Source: Leuctra nigra (taxonomy: Eukaryota > Arthropoda > Insecta > Plecoptera > Leuctridae). Taken from it: a stretch of DNA of 64,000 bases. The translations under genes were made by a program, and so were the position numbers. Shown here in pieces: positions 21,003 through 36,469 of the stretch. Positions within the stretch are counted from its first letter, which is position 1. The number at the start of each line of letters is the position of its first letter. The stretch covers positions 1,798,001 to 1,862,000 of the forward strand of contig OW203762.1 of NCBI GenBank assembly GCA_934045905.1, given 5' to 3'. Under the pieces are notes generated by a model. The model did no database searches. It saw only the letters and a list, made by a program, of their open reading frames with translations, and was not told the origin of the DNA.

Positions 21003-21631
21003 AGGCCAAGTCTTGAAACTTACGCCTTCAGGACGCAAACGCTCTCGGACGTCATAAAGTCCTATTTACTGTAAGAATGATCGACATTGAAACATAAAGT
21101 CAAGCCACTTATTTGATTGTCATCCAGCAATCTATTGGAAACAATTTATTAACATTATAATAATTATTACAGATGTTATTCAGTCATAAAACCTTATTCA
21201 AAATTAAGATAAACAGTTAAAAGTAGATTTCAAGGTCATCATTCTTACAGTAAATGGGACTTTATGACGTCCGAGAGCGTTTGCGTCCTGAAGGCGTAAG
21301 TTTCAAGACTTGGCCTGAGGCCAAGTCTTGAAACTTACGCTTTCAGGACGCAAACGCTCTCGGACGTCATAAAGTCCCATTTACTGTAAGAATGACGACC
21401 TTGAAATCTACTGTTAACTGTTTATCTTAATTTTGAATAAGGTTTTATGACTAAATAACATCTGTAATAATAATTATAATATTAATAAATTGTTTCCAAT
21501 AGATTGCTGGATGACAATCAAATAAGTGGCTTGACTTTATGTTTCAATGTCGATCACTCTTACAGTAAATGGGACTTTATGACGTCCTAGAGCGTTTGCG
21601 TCCTGAAGGCGTAAGTTTCAAGACTTGGCCT
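21003..21631. mobile_element. Two inverted copies of a 314-bp MITE separated by one base
   Basis: Each copy starts AGGCCAAGTCTTGAAACTTA and ends with its inverse, with terminal inverted repeats of about 85 bp. Copy 21318-21631 is the reverse complement of 21003-21316 with few differences, the single base at 21317 lying between. A fragment of the interior (GACCTTGAAATCTACTGT) also occurs near 43,890. Confidence 0.88.
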
Positions 21632-21764
21632 CCTGGTCTATTTTTGAAAATTAGTTTCACCGCCTACTAAAATTAGTTTTCTTTCACTGCAAATTGAAAT
21701 TGACGTTTAAAATTAAGAGTCTACGATACTTGATGAAATCCATGTCTTATGAAGCACAAAAAGG

Positions 21765-22066
21765 CGGCCCCTACTTTTTTCTAAACGTCTTCACCGATTG
21801 TCTTCAAATTTTCACAGGTTATAGATAAAGAGTAGATCTGTGTCTCTAGTGGCCCCAAAGTTTTATTTTTTGTTTAGCTATTTCAGGGCAGCGGGGGGCC
21901 AAAATGACTCATATTTTGCCCATGTTAGTACTTCCTCAAAGCAAGAAAAAACATTTTTTATTATATTTTCGATCACTAGAGACACAGATTTACTCTTTAT
22001 CTCTATGCTGTTAAATTTTGAAAACAATCGGTCAAGCCGTTAAGAAAAAAGTAGGGGGCGCCATTT
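21765..22066. mobile_element. Foldback element with about 90-bp arms
   Basis: 21765-21855 (GGCGGCCCCTACTTTTTTCT onward, through AAAGAGTAGATCTGTGTCTC) is repeated inverted at about 21,970-22,066. No coding capacity. Confidence 0.75.
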
Positions 22067-22449
22067 TATGGTTTTTTGTGGTTTTCAACATTTGAATTAA
22101 AATAACGTACTTCACAGCACTATATGCAACATGCAACACACGATTAAATGTCACAAATGTCACGTACAACCCAGAGCTAATGCCTTTTTATGCATTTTTA
22201 GGATTTTTTTTCATCGGAATCGAAATTTTCTGCGAGTCTTGTCGACTCTTAAGACATCAGAAAAAGCGAGGTTTTTCACGAATAACTCGGTAAATATTGA
22301 ACAGAATATCGCAAAAGTGTTACTATAAATCAAGTCACATAATTATATACCTACATTACTGGCAAGTTTCAACACGATCGGTGGAAAATTCAAGATTTGT
22401 ATAGAAAACGAAATGTTCAGCCACGTTGCTACGGCGACGACGTTCTTCT

Positions 22450-22552
22450 CTTTGCTTGAGTGGTTTGACCTGGGCTGTGACCACAAAAAAAAACACACAC
22501 ACAGAGAAAGTGCCATAAGAGTATCGTAGTGACGCTCGCTACGCTCGCTCAA
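22450..22552 (-). mobile_element. Helitron-like 5'-end fragment
   Basis: Contains the family's terminal 100 bases, from TTGAGCGAGCGTAGCGAGCG (minus strand, after an A) to GGTCACAGCCCAGGTCAAAC. The rest of the element is missing. Confidence 0.7.
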
Positions 22553-23686
22553 TAAAAGTAGGCATTGTAATGGAACTATAAAGTAACATAAACACTGAAA
22601 GTAAAAACAACAAAAGAAAAAACTAATTAAATAACAAATTCCGCAATAAAGATTTGAAAATATAAATGCAAATATTTTTTATTTGAAAATATCTTGCGTT
22701 TGGTTGCAAGAGGAAAATACCTATCTATTAAATAAGCATTACATCTATCGGAGGCCAAGTTCAAATGCAATTGAATTGATTCACATTGAGCGATTCCAAT
22801 TTCTAGCCAATAAAATGGTGTTTTGAGTGAAACTCTGATATCCGATTGGCTAATGATTGAAATTGTTTTAGTTAATGTAAACCAGGAGTGAAGAGACAAA
22901 GATCACGATGAAAAGACGATTTTGTTTGTCTTCTGGACAGTTGCTTGTGATAGCTTCTCATTGGAAGTGTATGTTGTGAGGTGAGACCCCCCCCCCCCCC
23001 ATTCAGTCGGCTCCAACCGCGACCTCTAACCTCAAAACCAATATATTATTATTATCATCTCCGGCAGAATAACAAGCGATATGCCAGCATTTTATGACAT
23101 CCAAGTTGCTCTCATATCCACCAACAATCTAGAAATCAATAAAACATCCAATCGCGATTGATAAAGTTTTGATTGTTTTAATAAAAATGCAGACATAAAA
23201 TGTCCCCAAAAGTGAAACATAATCGCGCTATGCGAGTTAAAAGCAGTGGTATTTATGTGGTTTGATACGCGGCATATCGGTCAATAAATCATCCCCACCG
23301 CCCTCTTAAACCCGATCGCTGCGGAGGATTCAATCATCGCGAACCAGACGCAACATTATTCGCAGAGAAACATCCTGACTGATGACTTACACTTTTAATG
23401 CGCCATTTTCACACGCAAAGCAAAAATGTACATTTTCATTCATATACGAAATGTAGCTCAGTGGACAGTTGGAAGGAAAACGGTATTCCTTGTCGAGTAA
23501 TGTAATTTTTATCATGCAACAATGATGTTGCCATGGTTACAATAAAAAATTACATCATACAAAAAACTGACCAAATCCTTGTGTATATGGTGTGTAGGTA
23601 AATGACAAATGTACACTTTTGAGTGTGAAAATAGTGTGTAGGACGCATTAAAATGTATGCATATTCACTGATTACTGATTGTAACA
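22553..23686. other. Unassigned DNA
   Basis: No supportable gene. It includes a 14-base C run near 22,986 and several ATTGG boxes near 22,800-22,860. Short open frames here show no family motif. Confidence 0.45.
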
Positions 23687-24057
23687 CTAGGAACACGCTC
23701 AGTGTAACGCGTTGATGAGCGAGCACAGAACATGCAACATCCCCAGTCACGATACACGACATGGCACAAGACGATTTTCTCTGCAACTTTCCAATCTCCA
23801 TATAAATACTCTGTATGAATATCAGATCAATTGTGTCGTGACTTTCCTACATACTCTTTCCAACTTTTGACAACCCATACTAAACTCGTAAAATGACAAT
23901 AATTACTTGACTGAGTGGGCTTACAATGTGTAAAATTTTAGATTATGTTGGTTTTGATCACCATGCATTGATTGTCGACCAATCAGCAGAAGATATTATT
24001 TAAACTAGCATTTGGAGGATCTGTCCTTCATACATCATCCGATTTGATATGCGCTAG
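23687..24057 (-). mobile_element. Helitron-like 3'-end fragment
   Basis: CTAG end and hairpin are present on the minus strand at 23687. Family interior follows, then it is cut by the next element at 24058. It is approximately the inverse of 24,625-25,005. Confidence 0.7.
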
Positions 24058-25005
24058 TTGAGCATGCGAAGCGAGCGTCTCTTTTGGATCTTTTGGCATG
24101 GACCTCTGTTTTTTTTTGTCTGTCGTCTGCTCGTATACAGGTCGCACCGTTTATTCGATCGAGCTGAAATTTTGCACACATGTCCAGACCAAATATGAGA
24201 TTTGCAGACCCTAATATTTTTAAAATCCCCTGATTGGTTCAAATTTAAAAAAAAATATCTTTCGATTGGTTGACCCAAATCAATTTGAAATTTAGCAAAG
24301 TCATTGCAACCAACATTGTACCCAATGATAATAAATTTCAGCCAAATCCTCCCATTGGTTCAAATTTGAAACCATTTTTCCGGTGATTTTTGTAATTTAA
24401 ACTAGAACCGATTGACCGACCAACTTAAAACTTCGCATGGTCATTGGTGTCAACATTTAAGGTATTTTTGCTAATTTTCAGTCTAATCTGTAGTTATTTT
24501 CAAAAGTTTTTGTCATTTTAGGGACATTTTATTCCATAATCTTGAAATATTTACTACGTTTTCATCCCTGCCCAAGGCCTGTAGAGCAGCCAAGCGATCC
24601 ACAATTTACAGTAAAACTAGCGCATATGAAGTCGGATGCAGTACGAAGGCCGAATTCTCCAATTGGTTTAAGTATAAATAATATCTTCTGATTGGTCGAC
24701 CATCAAAATGTTCCGATTAAGTTCAAATTTTGCATGGTGATCAAGACCAACTTAATCTAAAATTTCACACATGTTAAGCCCAATCAGTCAAGTATTAATT
24801 TACGAGTCATTTTATGGGTTGTCAAAAGCTGGTAAAAGTATGTAGGAAAGTCACGACACAATGGATCTGATATTCATACAGAGTATTTATATGGAGATTG
24901 GAAAGTTGCAGAGAAAATCGTCTTGTGCCGTGTCGTTTATCGTGACTGGGGATGTTGCATGTTCTGTGCTCGCTCATCAACGCGTTACACTGAGCGTTTT
25001 CCTAG
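24058..25005 (+). mobile_element. Helitron-like element, full copy (948 bp)
   Basis: Starts TTGAGCATGCGAAGCGAGCG and ends TTTTCCTAG before T. The base before the start is G rather than A, perhaps because it abuts another copy. Confidence 0.7.
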
Positions 25006-25323
25006 TTTTACAAAATTTCATCCCAATAAGTTAAGAACGTATGGATGTATTTACATTTTTAATATCTGTCAGTAATGAAGTATCGAAATGAATGTTTTCC
25101 AGTGCTAATTGAATTGAATCTGATTTGCTAAATTTACCAGGGTGCTTAGATGCTATTTTCAAGTTTCGATGAAAAGCATATACTTTTTTTTTTGATTGAG
25201 TGATCATATTTCAATTTAATATGAATGTATATGTTTTCTTTGCTTTGTGTACGCATTTCCGGTTCGAGAATTAGCACGTACCTGTACTCGCTCATCAACG
25301 CGTTACACTGAGCGTTTTCCTAG
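25006..25323 (+). mobile_element. Helitron-like 3'-end fragment
   Basis: Family interior (AATATCTGTCAGTAATGAAG) and the hairpin plus CTAG end at 25320-25323 are present; the 5' part is missing. This copy supplies the empty site for C2. Confidence 0.65.
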
Positions 25324-25906
25324 TTTTATTGTAAATTGTGGACTGCTTGGCTGCTCTACAGGCCTTGGAGCAGAAGCTTAAAGAAGGCAGGGATGAAAAT
25401 GTAGTATACATTTTGCAAATATTTCAAGATTATGGAAAAAAATGTTCCAAAAATGACAAAAACTTTTGAAAATAACGACAGATTAGACTGAAAATTGGCA
25501 AAAAATACCTTAAATGTTGGTACCAATGACCATGCGAAGTTTTAAGTTGATCGGTCAATCGGTTCTAGTTTAAATTTAAAAAATCACAGGAAAAGTGGTT
25601 TCAAATTTGAACCAATAAGAAGATTTGGCTGAAATTTTGTATGATTGGGTACAACGTTGGTTGCAATGACTTTGCTAAATTTTAAATAGATCGGACCAAC
25701 CAATCAAAAGATAATTATTCTAAAACTTGAACCAATCAGGGGATTTAAAAACAAAGGGTCTGCAAAACTCATATTTAGTCTGGACATGTGTGAAAAATTT
25801 CAGCTCGATCGAATAAACGGTGCGATCTGTATACGAGCAGACAACAGACAAAAAAACAGAGGTCCGTGCCAAAAGAGCCAAAAGGAGACGCTCGCTTCGC
25901 TCGCGA
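25324..25906 (-). mobile_element. Helitron-like 5' part, 3' end missing
   Basis: Family interior is present, finishing with GACGCTCGCTTCGCTCGCGAG at about 25,887-25,906, the inverse of the family 5' end with changes. Confidence 0.6.
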
Positions 25907-25990
25907 GATTTTTAAATTACCATTTAAAATATAGGTAGGTATGTTTCCTACTTTTAAACTATATTTATTATTTAATGAATTTTCAATTTC

Positions 25991-27010
25991 ATGTCAGCAG
26001 AGAATTATCAAACTTTAACGCAGGAGGTAAACTGCGGAGTACCTCAAGGTACTGTTCTCGGCCCAATTTTATTCATCATTTATATAAATAACCTGTGCAA
26101 CCTTGAAACAGATGGAACAATAATTACATACGCTGACGATACAGCTGTTACTTTCCGTGGAAAGACCTGGTGTGAGGTATACAAAAAAGCTAACGCAGAA
26201 ATGAAGAAGATACACATATGGCTAAATAAGAACCTACTCACACTTAATGTTGATAAGACTGTACATATACCATTTTCAATTTCAAGAAGGTCAGAGCCTA
26301 GTGAAGGAAAACTACTAAAGATGCACGCGCCACATTGCCAACAAACCGATGACTTTAACTGTGCCTGCGAAATTATTAAAGCCGTTGACACTGTAAAATA
26401 TCTCGGAATCTCAATCGATAAAAATTTAAAATGGAATGACCATGTCGCTGTTACTTTGAAAAAACTTCGTAATGTATTATATATATTTTATAGACTTAGA
26501 AATATAATCAGTTTTAAATTATTACTAACTGTATACACAGCGCTTGCGCAATCAATTCTCCAATACGGTATTCTTGGATGGGGAGGCGCTGGCAGATCTG
26601 TTATACAACCATTATTAATAATTCAAAAATTAATCCTAAAAATTATTTTAAAAAAGCCCAAATGTTTTCCTTCCAATCAAACCTATATTAATACAAATGT
26701 TCTAGACATACGACAGATTTATATTAGAGCATCCCTGATTTACATTCGCAAGAACTATGAAAAATTCAAAAAATCTAGCAGCTGCACCTCTTCTGTAAAT
26801 ACCCGACACACTGACAAATATACTCTTGATATGCCTCGGAAATCTAAACAAAAAACTCAACAAAATTTACAATTCATCGGACCCCGCATTTTCAACAAAT
26901 TACCACTAGATATAAGAACAGAAGACAATATCAAAATTTATAAGTATCGAATAAAAGAATGGATTATGACATCTGGCAGAGACTACTGTAAGAGTCTATT
27001 ATATTTTTAA
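25991..27010 (+). CDS. Reverse transcriptase, 3' half, of a 5'-truncated non-LTR retrotransposon
   Basis: An uninterrupted 339-codon frame begins just before motif B, CGVPQGTVLGPILFIIYINN, and includes the catalytic YADDTAVTF. The thumb-region signature VKYLGISIDKNLKWNDHV and the tail QSILQYGILGWGGAG follow. Later come RIFNKLPLDIR and a short Lys/Tyr-rich end. Enzymes of this type reverse-transcribe element RNA at a nicked target. The fingers, motif A and the endonuclease are missing, so this copy cannot work alone. The first ATG is not the original start; the frame is open a little upstream. The LINE at 2962 is of the same general type but is clearly diverged. The lack of stops suggests a fairly young insertion. 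Confidence 0.9.
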   Translation: MSAENYQTLTQEVNCGVPQGTVLGPILFIIYINNLCNLETDGTIITYADDTAVTFRGKTWCEVYKKANAEMKKIHIWLNKNLLTLNVDKTVHIPFSISRRSEPSEGKLLKMHAPHCQQTDDFNCACEIIKAVDTVKYLGISIDKNLKWNDHVAVTLKKLRNVLYIFYRLRNIISFKLLLTVYTALAQSILQYGILGWGGAGRSVIQPLLIIQKLILKIILKKPKCFPSNQTYINTNVLDIRQIYIRASLIYIRKNYEKFKKSSSCTSSVNTRHTDKYTLDMPRKSKQKTQQNLQFIGPRIFNKLPLDIRTEDNIKIYKYRIKEWIMTSGRDYCKSLLYF

Positions 27011-27275
27011 TCAATAACTATTTTAATTTTAATTTGTCTATTAAACTATTTATAACGTTTTGTACTGTATAACTTCATATATATCAATCAATCAACATCA
27101 CCTGACGCTATCTTGACTTTTAATATATCTTTTCAACTTAAATCAGCCCGCACACGGAGTTCACTCTATGCGGGCTTCTTATCCTGTTCAACCAAGTGCT
27201 TATTATTATACAATGTATGTACTCCTAATAGATAAGAATAAAATGTAATAAAAAAAAAAAAAAAAAAAAAAAAAG
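27011..27275 (+). mobile_element. 3' untranslated region, hairpin and poly-A tail of the retrotransposon
   Basis: After the stop come about 240 bases containing the stem AGCCCGCA/TGCGGGCT (about 27,145-27,176), an AATAAAATG signal and a pure A tail of about 27. CATTTAAAATA occurs on both sides of the insertion (about 25,921 and 27,288), but not immediately adjacent to the tail, so the target duplication is uncertain. Confidence 0.8.
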
Positions 27276-27759
27276 GAATATTTATAGCATTTAAAATAGC
27301 ACACAATGGTATTGTGCTCAATAGTATGTCCATATAAGTCTACTTGAAAAACAGTTTTCCCCCAAATATGACAGTACAAGAAATGCATCTTTATTAGCTT
27401 GAAAATGACACGATTTTATTCGGTTGATATAATAACACAGGGGAGGCAACTCAATTCATCTCAGAAACTAGACACGAGAAGTGTTACATATTTCAGGGAT
27501 TGTTATCAATAAGTCACTCAAACATTATGAAGATCTGTCTCGATGGATCAACCCAACTTAAAGCAATCAAAACAAACTTAAGTTGTTTAATAGTATCTAA
27601 AGAGTGAACTCTAACACGATTACTCTAGATTGGCGTTCCACTCTACTACAAGGCTGATGGTGGGAAGGAAGCGGTGTGGATCCCATCCCGCGCCTGCCAC
27701 GAGGGACGCACGAATGACTGCGAATCAGTGTAAGTGTAAAGCCACCGACACGACCCCAC

Positions 27760-28080
27760 CGTGACCGATCACGTGATTGGCCGGGTGGGGGAGGGGGGGG
27801 GGGGGTAAAGCTCGCGCAGCATTTCAATTATCCCGGGTTTAATGCGAAACAAAGTCGATCCACGTGGCCATCATCCCCTAAGCTCCACACGCTGTGATAC
27901 TCGACCATCTTCACGCCACTCTTGACCAATCACAGCGCGTGATCCGGTCACGTGCGCATGCTGACGTAATCCACACATTCGTCCGGGAATGCAAATGTGT
28001 TGGTGGAAAACACATCAAGTTCGCTCCTCCTTACCATCATTATAACATTGACATCCTCTGTATTGTGATTAGTGTCTGCT
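27760..28080 (+). promoter_or_regulatory. Promoter-like region with CCAAT, E-box, NRF1-like and CRE-like sites
   Basis: Visible words: GATCACGTGATTGG (27,768-27,781), GACCAATCACAG (27,924-27,935), GTCACGTGCGCATGC and TGACGTAAT (27,947-27,969). The clustering and local GC-richness contrast with the AT-rich surroundings. It lies upstream of a possible first exon at 28,295. Function is inferred from word content only. Confidence 0.4.
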
Positions 28081-28294
28081 CTAGCTGCAGCACTGAATGA
28101 TTCGTACATGTTGAAGACAGCACTTTACCAGATTCTGGCTTCATGAAGACATATTATTCTGAAGACTTATGTTTGCAATTAGATCATGTCTACACATTTA
28201 ACATACTAATAGATCAGAAGCATATTGTTGTGCTCTGTCAGGTTTTCCTGCAATCTGGTGAAATGTAAGACGATCTCAGCCGGACGCGTGAAGA
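28072..28294 (+). repeat. Right copy of the duplication at 1-240 (possible 5' untranslated region)
   Basis: Matches 1-240 in ordered blocks, ending in CGATCTCAGCCGGACGCGTGAAG immediately before an ATG. If the next block is a first exon, this would be its 5' leader. Confidence 0.65.
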
Positions 28295-28375
28295 ATGGTG
28301 GCTAGCTTTCTCAGCAACATCGACGACCTCGCGAAACTCGAGACAAACTTGATCAAACAAATAATCGTTTGTCAA
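28295..28375 (+). CDS. Possible first coding exon, unidentified
   Basis: ATG at 28295 lies in a fair start context (GAAGAATGG) and opens 27 codons: MVASFLSNIDDLAKLETNLI then KQIIVCQ. It ends before GTATAA, a possible 5' splice site; without splicing a stop follows at 28379. The promoter-like sequence upstream supports it. The fragment is short and there is no partner exon, so this remains a guess. NLIKQII here resembles NLIGQII read on the minus strand near 290-310. Confidence 0.35.
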
Positions 28376-28754
28376 GTATAATCATTCATCTTTCGCTTTA
28401 GTTGCATGCAAATATTAGTTCATGTAGGTACTTGCTTTTAGGTAGAAATGATAGAACACTCCGGCTCAAGGGACCAAATATGTTTGATTGAGTGGACTGT
28501 ATCTGAACGTTGAGAGGGGTTTAGAGAAAGATTAATTTAACTGCAGAAAGGATTCCATAGGTTTTTATTGATAAGATAAATGACAGAGAGATGCTTTTGG
28601 TTTGGATGATAAAATGCAAGTGAAGTAAAGAAATGTAACAATAGGAGAAAGTCAAATAGTTAAAAGAAAACATTTAAATGTGCAGTGATTCAAATTGCGT
28701 TGACTTGGCGCAAACAATTCAAGAGTCGAAATCTCCGGGTTTTATTTCCTAACC

Positions 28755-28950
28755 ACATTATCATTACTTTTGGACAGGGAACTTTTGTATAAGTTGTTCT
28801 AAGAACCAGCTTTTCACATTTGTATTCAAATGGGTTTGCGTTGACGAATAGAAAATATTGACTCTGCATGTCATGTTTGTTGTCAGGAGGAACAACTGCT
28901 CTGAGTGTTTGATGTTTTGCGCGTGACTGTACGAGGTGACTCTGTTTCAT
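28755..28950 (-). CDS. Possible exon on the minus strand, unidentified
   Basis: Within a longer open stretch the minus strand reads AVVPPDNKHDMQSQYFLFVN then ANPFEYKCEKLVLRTTYTKV and PCPK, protein-like in composition. It ends before GTAATG at phase 0, which would fit exon 1 at 10086 if this belonged to the same gene across an 18-kb intron. Acceptors are ambiguous (CGTACAG or ACACTCAG). It could equally be a chance open frame or belong to another gene. Confidence 0.3.
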
Positions 28951-29127
28951 TGTGTACATATCCATAACGCGGGTGTAATCTAATGAAATAAGCACTCGCC
29001 ACCCCGCGTTCAAGCTGCTAAACCAGGCTTAATTAAAACATCAGTGGAGAGAAACTAACCCAGCTTCTTGCTCGCATTCATTCACCTCACTCGTTACATC
29101 AGTTTCACGTGTCACTGCTCTGTACTA

Positions 29128-33189
<4,062 letters not shown>

Positions 33190-33190
<1 letters not shown>

Positions 33191-34023
33191 AGGTGGGTTG
33201 GAGGTGGTTGTATATTGCACTATAATGCACTTGTGGAATCTTGGTTCCGCTGTGAATAAAGAATTAAAAATAGTTATAATTATTGGTTTCATTTCATTGA
33301 AGAATCATTGAAACTTACTTCGGCCATCTTTGTATACAAATCTATAACAAGTAGCGAGAAGGGTGAATCAAAAGCAGCTCCATTGCATTTTAGGTCCCTT
33401 TTCCTGAAACAGCCCCTAGAATGTCAGCCAAAAGGCTAATTATTTTCCTAAAGCTGTTTCGGCTCACATTTTAATTGCGATTTTAGGGAAAAGGCGACCT
33501 ATGAGCTCTCGGAGCTGTTTTTGACCCACCCTGTGATGGCAACTTGTTTTTACAGTGTATAGCTACAGGTATTGTAAACAACAACCCCGCCTATTACATG
33601 ATGGGAATCAAGGACAAAGTCGTTTCGCGATAGCTGGACGGAATATTGCTAGCCTGGACAATGAAATGAAATGTAATGGTATTGTGTTGGCAATATGTGT
33701 TCCAACTCTCACTGATTAGCTCGTAGGTCACGCGCTCTGGTGGCGCTTAGAAAAATACAAATGAAAGCAATTGTTTCGCGCGGGTGCAATTAGAGCTGGT
33801 CGTAACAGAAGACATGATGTGATTGCGTCGGCCATTACAGCGATCAATCATATGCCACGCGCATGCTCAGGAATCATGCGACAACATTACTTTGATAAGG
33901 GATAAAGCACACTGGCTAGCGACCATCAGCCACATGCTCTGTAGAAATTGCGTCCTCCATTTTCTCCTCCCTTCAACCGTCTCTCTCCACTTATCTCCAT
34001 CTTTCCCCCATTTTTCATTCTCA
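33190..34023. other. Unassigned DNA with a possible poly-A signal
   Basis: AATAAA occurs at about 33,255 on the plus strand. GGTCCCTTTTCC near 33,392 and GGGAAAAGGCGACC near 33,486 form an imperfect inverted repeat with CCTGAAACAGC/GCTGTTTCGG inside. No gene supported. Confidence 0.4.
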
Positions 34024-34916
34024 TTGAGCGAGCGAAGCGAGCGTCTTCTTTTGGCACGGACCTCTGTTTTTTTGTTTTTTTTTGTCTGTCGTCTGCTCGT
34101 ATACAGATCGCACCGTTTATTCGATCGAACTGAAATTTTGCACACATGTCCAGACCAAATATGAGATTTGCAGACCCTAATTTTTTTTGAAATCCCCTGA
34201 TTGGTTCAAATTTAAAAAAAAATTATCTTGAGATTGGTAGATCCAATCAATTTGAAATTTAGCATAGTCATTTCAATCAACATTGTACCCAATCATAAAA
34301 AATTTCAGCCAAATCCTCCTATTGGTTAAAATTTAAAACCATCTTTTCTTTGTTTTTTGAAATTTAAACTAGAACCGATTGTACGATCAACTTACAACTT
34401 CGCATGATGGTTGGGACCAACATTATCTGCATTATTTTCAATTTTCATACTAATCTGTGTTAAAATCCAAAAGTTATTGACATTTTACGGACTTTTTGCG
34501 TGTTGGCTGTCAAATTCACGGCGACTTCGACTCTTCAGTTCATGGCAAGGTAGTTAGAGCAGAAACTTTCAAACGCATATGAAACTGATAATGACCGTTC
34601 AACAGTCGATCTGATATTGTGTAGACACACTTATATCATATGAGTGGCCCCAGGTATATTTTTTGAAGGAGATCCTGGGATTTTTGAAACTTCACACGGA
34701 ACCGTTCAATCATAAAGGTTTAATAAATCAACTTAAAATTTTGCATGGTTATTTGGACCAATATTTTAGGAATTTTTTGAGATTTTTATACAAGTCTGTG
34801 ACGAAATTCTAGAATGATTGGCTTTTGATGATATTTTCCATGGACAGAATTTCGGTTCGAGGTGTTGCGCGTATCCGTGCTCGCTCATCAACGCGTTACC
34901 CAGAGCGTTTCCCTAG
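34024..34916 (+). mobile_element. Helitron-like element, full copy (893 bp)
   Basis: Starts TTGAGCGAGCGAAGCGAGCG after an A and ends CTAG before a T. Its 3' end faces the 3' end of the next copy only ten bases away. Confidence 0.8.
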
Positions 34917-34926
34917 TATTTAATAA

Positions 34927-36469
34927 CTAGGAAAACGCTCTGTGTAACGCGTTGATGAGCCGAGCACGGATACGCGCAACACCTCGAACCTAAATTCTGT
35001 CCATGGAAAATATCATTAAAAGCCAATAGTTCTTGAATTTCGTCACTGACTTGTATAAAAATCTCAAAAAATTCCTAAAATATTTGTCCCAATAACCTTG
35101 CAAAGTTTTAAGTTGATCAATTAAACCTTTATGATTGAACGGTTTCTTGTTAATTTTCAAAAATCAATGGATCTCAGTCAAAAAATATACCTGGGATCAC
35201 TCAATTTTGATATGTGTGTGTATATAGTACACAATATCTGATCTAACCTTATAAGTTACTAGGAAAACGCTCAGTGTAACGCGTTGATGAGCGAGCACGG
35301 GAACGTGCACATTCTCGAACCGGAAATGCGTACACAACGCAAAGAAAACATATACATCCATATTGAATTAAAATATGATCACTCAATCAATAAAAAAGTA
35401 TATAATGCTTTTCATCGAAACTTGAAAATTGCATCTAAGCACCCTGGTAAATATAGCAAATCAGATTCAGTTCAAGTGGCACTGGAAAACATTACTTTCG
35501 ATACTTCATTAATGACAGATATTAAAAATTTCAATAATTTAAAACGTTCTTAACTGATTGGGATGAAATTTTGTAAAATAAGAGACAATGTTGGTCTTAA
35601 TGATCATGCAAAATTAGAGGTTGATCAGAATTATCGAAGACCGTTTTCATTTTTCAGTCTATCAGGAGATATTTATTTAAATTTTAAATAATGAATGGAT
35701 TTCAAATATAATTAGGGTCTGCAAACAGAGAAGGTTGGTTTTACATGTGAGCAAAATTTCTGATCGATCGCTGAAACGGTGCAACCTGTGTATCGGTTAA
35801 TAGCAGGAAAAAAAAAAAAAAAACAGAAGTCCGTGCCAAAAGAGCCAAAAGGAGACGCTCGCTTCGCTCGCTAAATTATTAGTTTTATGTGGGTTTAAAA
35901 GTTTCTGCTCTAACTACCTTGGAACTGAGAGTCGAAGTATGCCGTGATCACATAGTTTCGAGAAATTTGACAGCCAACACCCAAAATGTCCGTTAAAGGT
36001 CAATTCCTTTTGGATTTAAACACAGATTAGTCAGAAAATTGTCAATAATACAGATAATGTTGGTCCCAATGACCATGCAAAGTTTTGAGTTGATCGGTCA
36101 AACGGTTCTAGTTTAAAATTTCAAAAATCACTGGAAAGATGGTTTGAAATATTAACCAATGGGAGGATTTGGCTGAAACTTTGTAAGATTGGGGACAATG
36201 TTGGTTGTAATGACTTGTAAAAATTTCAAATAGATCGGAACAACCAATCGAAAGATAATTTTTTAAAATTTGAACCAATCACAGGAGTCCTTTCAAAAAC
36301 GATCCCAGGGATCGCATAGATGACGTTAGTATATGTGCAAAAGTTCAGATCGATTGATTGTGCGGTTTGACCTGGGCGGCGGCCACAAAAAAAACACACA
36401 CACACACACACACACACACAGAGAAAGTGCCATAAGAGTACCGTGGTGACGCTCGCTACGCTCGCTCAA
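34927..36469 (-). mobile_element. Helitron-like element interrupted by another copy
   Basis: The CTAG end is at 34927 and the TTGAGCGAGCGTAGC end at 36469, with A/T flanks. A second family member (35259-35875) splits it; without it the length is about 930 bp, matching the family. A CA run lies at about 36,393-36,420. Confidence 0.75.
35259..35875 (-). mobile_element. Helitron-like element nested in the previous one
   Basis: CTAG end with hairpin at 35259 and a variant 5' end (TTTAGCGAGCGAAGCG on the minus strand) at 35875. The host continues on the right with ATTATTAGTTT. Confidence 0.7.
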
